Source of the DNA: Bryoerythrophyllum caledonicum
Lineage: Eukaryota; Streptophyta; Bryopsida; Pottiales; Pottiaceae
DNA: 64,000 bases
Reading direction: 5' to 3'
Assembly: GCA_963971425.1 (NCBI GenBank)
Contig: OZ020526.1
Span: 19,807,173 to 19,871,172 of the forward strand
The notes beneath the pieces were generated by a model. That model saw only the letters and a program-made list of their open reading frames with translations. It was not told the origin of the DNA and searched no databases. The translations under genes and the position numbers were made by a program. Shown here piece after piece: positions 55,944-64,000 of the stretch (positions are counted from its first letter, which is position 1; every line of letters begins with the position of its first letter).

Positions 55944-58312
55944 TTACTTCTCATAACCAGGAGCAGCTTGCACATTACCTAATCCACATGCACATGCTAT
56001 GGTACCTCTGGAAACAAGATTAAGAATCATGGCGAGTCCCAAGACTTTGGTGAAACATACCAACACAAAAACAAGCAAACAATCTTTTGATTTTACAGAG
56101 AAGAGTTGTGCGGGGGAGGAAACAAAAAAACTTACCAGTTCCAACAGGTTTGCCGTCCCACTCCACAACAGGCAAGATCAACCACCCACTCATGATGCAC
56201 ACCATCTCCTTGGCCTTCCTCGCCTCCGTCTCGGGAATCCTCCTTACCTGCGCGGTCTTTAGACCCCGCACCGCGCCATCTCGGACAAGCTGCAGCACGC
56301 GCCGCACGGTGCACCCTGACAAAATGTTGTCGAACGTCGGGACCACGAGCTCGCCGCCCTCCATCACGAACCCGACGTTCATGTTCTGCCCCTCGGCGAC
56401 GTTGCCGTCCCTGTCCAGCCAGATCCCCACAGAGGCGCCCCTCTCCTCCGCCTCCTTCACCACGAGCGCGTTCGGCAGGTAGTTCGTGGACTTGATCGTG
56501 GCGAAGTACTCGTCCTTGATCGGCACCGAGGAGGTGATCACCTGCAGAAACTGGAACATTACATACGAGACTAGAACTGATCCGTGCCTGGGGAAGGGCC
56601 CTAGATTTGAGAATAAAGTAAAATAAAATATTTTTTGTAAATTGCACATGTATATGATATTAATCCAGGTTTTTCTTGATTTGTTTCTCACTTTCAATAT
56701 TTTTAATGTGTTCTACACGATTCTAAATATCCAAATCAACTAAAAGAAGTGAAAGGTATTGATTCACATTTGAGCAAGTTTGAATACCATTTTTTTCTTC
56801 TTAAAAGCACAAATACAATAAATTTTGATAACTAGAAATGCATATCCAACATGGTTTCACTAATTTTACAATAAGATTAAAGAATGTAAAACCACTTTGG
56901 ATACGTGAATTCTCTTCCCAGAACAATTTTATTCATAAATGAAATGTTTTTGTTTGATTTGTTTTTATTCAAACAATATCAAGATTAAAGGACAGACAGA
57001 TTGAAATGTTCCTTTGTGGCAACATTCAAAAGAAATCTAGAGAACATAAACCAGGCACAAACAAGGAACACACCCTAACAAGTGTAAACTGGAAAATCAC
57101 AAAACAGACAAAAAAACCAGACACCGACAAGAATGAAAATTTAACAAGTGAAATTTAGAAAATTTACAAATCGGACACGAACCAGACACTAACCAGCTCA
57201 CAAACCAGACACAGACAATGCTCAGACAAGGCAGAAACATTGCACAGACCATGCACAAACCAGACAAACAAGGAACATTTAATCTTAACAAGTGAGAACT
57301 GGAAAATTACAAACCAGACAAATATCCTAACAAGTGGATATTAACTGGAATATTAATGCTTGCGCACCTTAACGCCGTCCGGGGCGGCCATCTCCAGAAC
57401 GTTCTCGTCGACCAGAGACGCGTACAGCGACGCCGCCATGCAGTCTTTGGTGGAGATATCAAAATTCCCGCGCCCGGCGGACAACCAATACCGCAGGATT
57501 CCGCTCTCGCACTTCCCCACGGCTGCCGTCTGCTCTAGAATTCCCCGGATCGTGGCGCGGTCGAAAGGCGGCGTGATCTTCGCTTTTGCAGCCGATCGGA
57601 GAAACCGGTCCAAATGCGCATCGAGCTCATACAAATACCTGCACAATAAACCCTAGCCCGTTGAGAAATAAACTGAAAACAACTGCGGAAACGTGAATGA
57701 AGAGATGGCTACCCGTTGAGAAGAATGCATGTGTCGAAGACGGAGTGCCCGCGGTGCACCATGTGATCGTCCAGCGGGAGCACCATGCACGCGACGTTAG
57801 TCGTGATGCCACCGAACACGCTCGAATACATGCACCGAAAGCTCTTGAAGCGCGCATCCTCGCCTTGCGCTTGCAACCTCGCAAAGATCTGCCATCGCCA
57901 AACATCAACAAAGCTTTACTTTATTCCTCTCTCATTCGATTCAAACCTTCTCCGACAACGACTTACCTCACGCTGACTGAGAATTGGAATCACGGTTCCG
58001 GGAGCACCACTTCTTGCAGATCCTCCCGAGGCTTCACCACCAAACCTGCACCAAAGCACAAAACATCAAGAAATCAAGAAACATCACACAAACTGATGTA
58101 AGAACAAATTACTTAAGCTGACAATTAGAATGCACATTGATTTCACTCGAAAAGAATAAGAAGGCTCCATTCCACATTTACAGACTAAAATACCCGACCG
58201 CGGTGCATTCTTAAACAAATGCGGACTGAGCCGAATCGTTTCGGAATATGCTGTACCCGTTGGGAGCTGCAGCAGCGGCGCCGAGAGGTTGCGGTGGCGA
58301 CGGCGATGACAT
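55944..58312 (-). CDS. Class IV PLP aminotransferase (plant D-amino-acid transaminase-like), 5-6 exons
   Basis: Exons on the minus strand: 58312-58257, 58045-57967, 57888-57713, 57638-57368, 56541-56136 and, tentatively, 56005-55944. All introns are GT-AG and the first five exons join in frame, giving 329 codons plus one base; with the last exon the protein is 349 residues. It resembles the plant family annotated as D-aminoacid aminotransferase-like. Visible signatures: MYSSVFGGI, LDDHMVHRGHSVFDT, YLYELDAHLDRFLRSA, ILRYWLSAGRGNF, ATIKSTNYLPNAL with the PLP lysine at about residue 211, AEGQNMNVGFV and FDNILSGCTVRRVL. It would transfer amino groups between an amino acid and a 2-oxo acid; stereospecificity cannot be read from sequence. 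The N-terminal 40 residues are Ala/Ser/Gly-rich and could be a weak plastid transit peptide. The sixth exon ends APGYEK, lacks the usual GPxAxAL..LL ending and uses a weak acceptor, so the C-terminus is uncertain. Confidence 0.88.
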
Positions 58313-58347
58313 GGCTTCGCGAATTCTTGATTGATCGATGCAGGACT

Positions 58348-58375
58348 CCTCTCTCTCTCTCTCTCGTCTCTCGTC
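58348..58375 (-). promoter_or_regulatory. GA-repeat tract just upstream of the aminotransferase start
   Basis: The plus strand reads CTCTCTCTCTCTCTC with CGTCTCTCGTC; on the gene's strand this is a GA-rich run 36-63 bp before the start codon. GA/CT runs are common in plant core promoters and 5' leaders. The function here is inferred from position only. Confidence 0.4.
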
Positions 58376-59849
58376 TGGGATGCTTGGCTTCAATCTGCTC
58401 TTGTAACTTCTGTTCTGATTTGCTCTAGAGCGAGCAAAGTCGTGGTTGGCGACTGTCGCGACGACGACGACCCGCGCTTGAAGATGCGACTCTGTCAACG
58501 TTGGATGAATGTAGATTGGGGCGGATGGCAGTCGGCGGAATAAGTGCGGGGACGCTTTTCAGATATTTACTGTCGTGGATAGGACGGGTTTTTCCCAGTG
58601 TTGGAAGAAGAAGAAGAAGATCCAAAAGAAAAAAAAAGGAAGAAGAAGAAGAAGAACTCCTGTCTCCAGAGAGGGGGCCGGCCTCAATAAAGTTTTGTTC
58701 GTACCACCACTGGGTAACGAACATGGGTTAGTGGGATGGAATCACCTCCCCCTCTCGAGGGTAAACACTATGTTACCGGTAACAAGTATCTGGGAACAAA
58801 GAACCAAAGACAGCAAGGAGGCCAACACAATGAAGTGTTTAGTAGGTATTCATGGGGGGTCTAGCGTGTACGGGATGGGTTGGTTATTTTTTAGTTTCCT
58901 TTGTGTAAGAGTATGGACATGGCATGTTGGATTGCAATAGTGTTAATATTTGTAAAGGTGGTCTTGATTGAGGACATGGGGATTTTGAATGTTTCTTTGA
59001 GGTTTGTCATTGAGGGGATAAAGGTGGTGGCTCTAGCACCCGCAGTAATGACGATGAGGGGGTCTACTTTCCATCCGAGTGCTTGAATATCATTCTAATT
59101 GTTTTGTCTGCAATAGCTTCCGGTGAGAATCTACCACTAAAATATTTGAAATCAATGAATTGAATAGTAAGATTCGGGTCAATGTGGGTTGGTGGGGAGT
59201 CTTTGTATGGTAGCTCTCTAACACATAATAGGTCGGGTTTAAATCTAGCATTACAATGATGTTTTTTAGTACCGCATGTGCATGGTAGTATCCATGGGGG
59301 AACTGTATTTTCTTGCAGGTTGTCATTAAAGATTTCGGCATTCATGAGGATGAAGCAACGAGATTTGTTTGATGACACCATTAATTTGGGAATTGCCCGC
59401 ACTGCATTCATGGTGTTTGACAATCAAGGCGTGTATTCAAGGGTTATGGCATTTGAGTAAAATGTGTAACCATGTGTCTGGGTCGGTAGTATTGCATATT
59501 GAACATGTTGTGGAGGGGAATCTTTCTATGCCAAAGAAGAGTTGTTTACAAGCATTTCCCATTGTCCGGTGCAAAATTTGATTAGGCATGTTTTTTGTGA
59601 ATCTGTCATAATGGGGTTTTCCCAAAAATTGGTGGAGAGTTTGTCGTGAATGTTTGTATTACCAGTCCATTTATCAATGTTTGGAAATTTTTCTGTAAGT
59701 TTTTCCAAATTATTTTTGAGGTCATGTTTCCTGAGGTATCTATCAAAGAATCTTATGGGGCCTTTGTCGGGGGTTTTGTTCGTAGAGGGCCATTCAAGTC
59801 TATGAGAGTAGTATGGAGTGGCGTAAGCGTGTTCGTACGGGTGTTTGGC

Positions 59850-60300
59850 ATCTCGGTAGGCTTTCTCTCCACCTTCTTTTGCTAATTTGTCGGCTTGTTT
59901 ATTGCTATCTATGTTAGCATGGGCTCAAACTTTATGTAGTGTGGTGATTTGTGTGCAATTTTGGAGCTTTCAACCATGGATGTTAAGATACTTTGGTCCG
60001 GATGACTATTGTATTGAGTGGGGTGTTTTATGAGTGTGTTTAGAAGGTATAATACATCAATGCAATCGGTGAAAATGTGGGCCGGTTCGTTGGAGTATTG
60101 CATGGTAATTATCTTGGAGGCTCTGTGGATGACCATCATTTATGCTCTAAGGATATTTTGGAGTCCATGTAGTCTTTTGGCAAGTTTAATTTGTTTCGTG
60201 GGGTTGTATATTCCATAGCCGGCTTTTTCCCGATGCCAATGTCCCAGACTTACTTTGGTTGGTTCTTGGAAGGAACCGTCTATGTAGTAACCAAAGTTGG
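59850..60300 (-). pseudogene. LINE RNase H domain remnant
   Basis: The order on the minus strand is DGSFQEPTKVSLGHWHREKA (first Asp), NILRA-stop-MMVIHRA (position of the catalytic Glu), HIFTDCIDVLYLLNT (second catalytic Asp) and KV-stop-AHANIDSNKQADKLAKE (final His/Asp region). The Glu codon is TAA and the Arg codon CGA has become TGA. The same TAA is found at the matching place in LINE copy C (about 21396). Confidence 0.82.
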
Positions 60301-60940
60301 GGTCAAATTTGAGAGGGGTGTGAATTTGGTATTTAGGACATAATAGGGTTGGAGGGAATAGTGGTGTAAAGTTGTTATAAAAGGGGTCTTGGTATATTTT
60401 TTATTGCGGTTTACAACAGTTAGTGTAGGTGTGGATGGAGCAATTGCAGTATATACATTATTGATTTTGAGATTTTTTAGAATTAGTGTATGTTGAGCGA
60501 GGTGTTCTAATGTGCCAATTGCTTGTTTTGATGATGTGTACATAGGACACGTAGGGTTGATGGCTCAAGTTTGGATTTTTGTATTTCCGGTGGTATAGTA
60601 GGTTCTATGTACGTCATTGAGTCCGCCTCAAATAATGCTTTGATATGGAAGTCCATAAATAGGCCCGACTATGGATTAAAGTTTTGGTACCAAATGGTGT
60701 TGGGTGTAATAATAATAGTGGTGGTATGATAAGGGTCGTTGTTTGCCGCTAGTCGCACCCAATGTATTGCTTGTTGTGTTTCTTTGTCATTGTGGGGATG
60801 TGCAAGGCCTATTATGTTCCACCTATAGTCAAATGCTTTGCCAAGTGATTAAATATTTTATCCCGTTCAATGGAGAATAGAAATTTGAAATTTTTGTGGA
60901 ACATGTAACGGGGATGAAAAGTATGATTGTGTTATATTAA

Positions 60941-61748
60941 CCCCTAAAGGCCCAATGTCTCCTTGGGGAATATTTTAAGTTTTTTGTAAGGTACCACGTT
61001 TTCAAATTTGGGCATGATTTTCTAAGACTTTTTCATTGAATTGGCAACTTTTTATTAGCTTCCCATGGACATATTTTTTGTAGAAATCTGAATTACGATT
61101 TAAAAGTTACAATTTTTTTCTCGTAACATATGCAATTAGTGCAACAGTTTAGTGTGACATATAACAAATAGTGTAGCAAAACATTAATTAACTGTAAATT
61201 CTATAGAAATTCGAGTTTTGTCCATTTTAAAATAAGAAAAAATCCTCTTGGAAAGGAAACATAAGTCTTTGCATTTTTGTACGGATTTTTGAATTTTAAA
61301 AATATGAAAAGGATATGATATATGCAAAACTTGAAGTGTATTGTTGATTCTTAGAACATAGTTGCATTGCAGTATTTTTAAGGACATCTTTTTCCCTTCT
61401 TCTACTTCTAAAATTTGGTGCACATGTGCTTGACATGATCTTTTTAAATTTAAAATTAGAAAATTACAAACCGTATTGCAAAAAGTTGCCACGAAAGGTG
61501 GTTAAAGTTTGTTGCAGGTGTGTAGTATGACCTCAAGAAGAGTTTATGTCTCGCTTCAAAGCCTGATAAGTTTCAATTTGTGAGGTCAAAGTGAACAAAA
61601 AATTTACCACACATACTTATACAATCCTAGTACAAGATCCCGGGATTTGATATGTAAAAATTGTGTTTATTTTCATTTTGTGTTGAATGCATTGAAATTG
61701 GCAGTTTTCAGCGAGTTTGGGTGCTAAAATACCTTGGGCCCTTAGGGG
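60941..61748 (+). mobile_element. piggyBac-like TTAA MITE, family P1, copy 7, inside LINE copy B
   Basis: TTAA at 60937-60940 and 61749-61752; ends CCCCTAAAGGCCC and GGGCCCTTAGGGG. LINE sequence continues on both sides, so this is a later, nested insertion. 808 bp; the interior has diverged from other P1 copies but keeps the end structure and the final CTAAAATACCTTGGG. Confidence 0.92.
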
Positions 61749-63385
61749 TTAAAGGATGTGATAAGAGAGTCTAGAATAGAGGCTGGTAATGTGTAGTGTG
61801 CATGTCTAAGGGGGTCATTTTTTGGTAAATGGTATTTGTATCTTTGGTATAGCGAAACAATTTTGGTTTCAAATGGTCGAGGTGTTGGTTCAATGTTAAT
61901 GGAGGTTTGTAGTGTGTCATGGTATTGGTTCCACAACCACTGTAATCTAGCGATCGGTATTGTAATCAGCTGTCTACCATCTCCTTTTTATATGTAAGGA
62001 GTGTCTTGTTGTATTTTTATAGTGTTTGTTTGTGTAAAAATGTCAATTTCAAGATTACATTTGGTTGTGAGGATGTTAAAGAGGGGGATGATGATGGGCG
62101 GTGTAACGAATCTTGTATCTCTAAGTTGTTCTTGGAGGTCATGCAACTTTGTAATTTCTACGTAGAATTTGTTTTGGTCTCAATGGTAGTATTCTTTATG
62201 GATTTTAGTGTTATGGAAAGAGGTGTTTTGGTTGTGCCACGAGAAAAGTTTTCAATGTGGGAGTCATTTACAATAGGTGGTGTTGTCGTGGTGCCAATGG
62301 CATAGGTATGTTGTGTCTTTTTTGCTTATTGTGTTAGAGTCTACATATTTTCTATGTTTGTGGTTGATAATGTTGTTAAAAGGATACATTGGAGTATTTT
62401 TAATATGTGTGGTGTTGAGGGGGAGAGGGTGGATGTGGCGGATTAAGGGGGGTTGGTGCAAGGATAATTTGGATATCAATGATGTACATGCCTTTAAGTG
62501 TGTAAGGTGGAGCATGAGTGGGGCATGGGGTAGAGCATGTAGAAAGACAAGAGGGTGGCAAAATAGTTGTTTATCAATGTTGAGTGCACTTTTTTAGAAG
62601 CTTGGATGGAGTACCATAAAACTTTTTGTAGTTATTTTCATCCATAAGGTGTGTTCCATTTGGAAGTATGATTTGTTTTTGATTGGTGATGTTTACTGAG
62701 ATTAGTTTTTGTAAGGGTTTGGAGGATAGTTGCTCGTCAACTCTAGGGAGGTTATGAATTTTGTTTGACCAAATTTGTTCTAGTGGCGCCGGGCCGAGTA
62801 GAATATTTTCCAATGTGCTTTTTTGGAATGTTTGGCCTTCTACTTTAGTAGGAAAAGTGTGCAGGTAATAGGAGACTGCATGCGATTGGTTTTATAGTCT
62901 TTGGATTTTTTCTGCACCTCGATAATTGGAGAGAATATGACAAATAAGTCTGTTGTAAATTATACGGAGTCGCCCCTTATTGTTAAGGGCGTTTTGGAGT
63001 TGTTTCGTAATGCAACGGAGATAGACATTTTTTTAGTCCAATTAGATCTTGGGGGAGTTGTATTATGACATTGGGTGTACAATTGGGAAGTCTACATACT
63101 TTCTTTTGAATAGCTATGATTTTTTGGTCAATTTTTTTATGGCGGGCATTGAGTAGTGAACCGCGTAAAAACTATATGAAATTACCGGTCGTATTACAGT
63201 GTCAATCATTTTTATTTTTTGTTGCATTGTGGCCGGACATAACGTTAATTTCGTGCATTGTTTAATGAGTTTTGAAGTAGTAACGTGGATTTGTATTTTC
63301 CATTTTAATGATGGAACAAAGTTTATTCCGAGATAAATGTACGGTTGATTTTGATGTAGAATATGGATTGGTTGGTGTTGAAGGG

Positions 63386-64000
63386 AGATTGATCTACTTA
63401 CCCTTTTCTCAATCAAACCTAGAAAACTTCAAGAAACCTTGATTTACTCAAAGACACTTGTAAAACCTCAAACCTCCTCGGATTTTAATGGCTATATCAT
63501 AGTTTGTACAATTCAAAGTCTCATAGCCTCTAGATCTCCTTCTAACTCACTAATTCTAATCTAAAACCTAACCTCTGCTCAACCTCCAAGATTTGTAAGA
63601 GAAAGAAAAAGAGAGAAAGAAAAAGAAAGAGAGAGAGAGAGAGAAAAAAAAAAGAAAAAAAAGAAAAAAAAGAGAGAGAGAGTGCTCGCCCCTCAAGCAA
63701 GAGAGTGTGAGAGCCTTTAAGCTCTCCCTACGAGACCCTTCAAAATCCTAGCCTCATTCATCCATCTAGCGGATAAAATTGACTCGACTAGAAATTCATC
63801 CATGCAGTCGAGTTTATCCGTCTTGCGGATGAAACTAGCTAGGAAAGGAATCATATATCCGGCCAAGTTCATCCATCTAGCCAGTGGATGAAAACCGGTC
63901 CGAGAGGAAATCATCCAGCTGGCCACGTTCATCAGCTGGTGAGCCAAAACTCAACCGGTGTCCAAAAAAAAAAATTACTACTCAATTATAGACCAAATTA
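63386..64000. other. Right window edge: GA-rich tract and short inverted words, no gene
   Basis: 63598-63682 is a purine-only GA/GAAA tract. 63690-63960 repeats words such as TTCATCCATCTAGCGGAT and GCGGATGAAA in partly inverted arrangement. This may be the edge of another repeat whose other end is outside the window. Confidence 0.4.

Larger units (their letters stand above)
58637..63385 (-). mobile_element. LINE copy B (reverse transcriptase thumb to 3' tail)
   Basis: Minus-strand LINE, 5'-truncated in the reverse transcriptase thumb (YLGINFVPSLKWKIQ, about 63330-63290) and running through the connecting region, RNase H, the zinc knuckle (CSICNTTDPDTWLHILLKC, about 59500-59445) and the C-terminal domain (59423-59064) to a tail of TTC repeats near 58637-58655. 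A P1 MITE (60941-61748) is inserted within it. Its 3' end lies 325 bp upstream of the aminotransferase start, on the same strand. Confidence 0.88.

Noticed and set aside
1..64000. CRISPR arrays, bacterial operons, phage modules
   Set aside because: No spaced direct repeats of that type, no ribosome binding sites or clustered genes; the window is plainly eukaryotic.

Overview
This is a repeat-dominated stretch of a plant nuclear genome, probably a large-genome land plant; the lineage cannot be fixed from the sequence alone. The evidence is two GC-rich, plant-type protein genes embedded in AT-rich DNA, GT-AG introns, LRR exons of the plant receptor type, and a dense mixture of nested DNA transposons, LINEs, a SINE and a decayed Ty3/Gypsy-like element. 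There are no bacterial-type operons, rRNA genes, true tRNA genes or CRISPR arrays.

Host genes are few. On the minus strand, 18335-19663 encodes an intronless membrane receptor-like pseudokinase of the plant MRH1/MDIS type without LRRs. Also on the minus strand, 58312-55944 encodes a multi-exon class IV PLP aminotransferase (plant D-amino-acid transaminase-like); five exons join cleanly and a sixth is tentative. Positions 1-186 look like the 3' end of an unidentified plus-strand gene. Between 8086 and 12571 lie the remains of a plus-strand LRR receptor gene: a signal-peptide exon and repeated phase-1 LRR exons separated by mobile elements.

Mobile DNA makes up most of the rest. 5039-6740 is a complete Tc1-like DD34E element with perfect 27-bp ends and a TA target duplication; its transposase has one in-frame stop. 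A second, decayed Tc1-like family is at 28078 and 39127. One LINE family (endonuclease, reverse transcriptase, RNase H, C-terminal zinc knuckle, (TTC)n tail) occurs at 21370-23162, 28945-29777, 48562-53334 and 58637-63385. A tRNA-derived SINE at 12932-13287 carries the same 3' tail and is flanked by an 11-bp target duplication. Several small elements insert precisely at TTAA and have CCCTAAAGG, CCCTTTAGCGCCC or CCCTTAAACGT ends, which is the piggyBac signature. Other families have TA or TTA/TAA duplications.

The central part (about 22470-39575) is a tandem segmental duplication. Copy A is 22470-28937 and copy B is 28985-39575. Insertions present in one copy and absent from the other give empty-site proof of element boundaries. 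Copy B has gained a 526-bp element, a 2.26-kb TA-flanked element made almost wholly of tandem arrays, and a 1.9-kb foldback element that itself carries another MITE. Copy A has gained a 224-bp TTAA element. A run of about 99 GAA units replaces part of the LINE coding region at the left edge of copy A.
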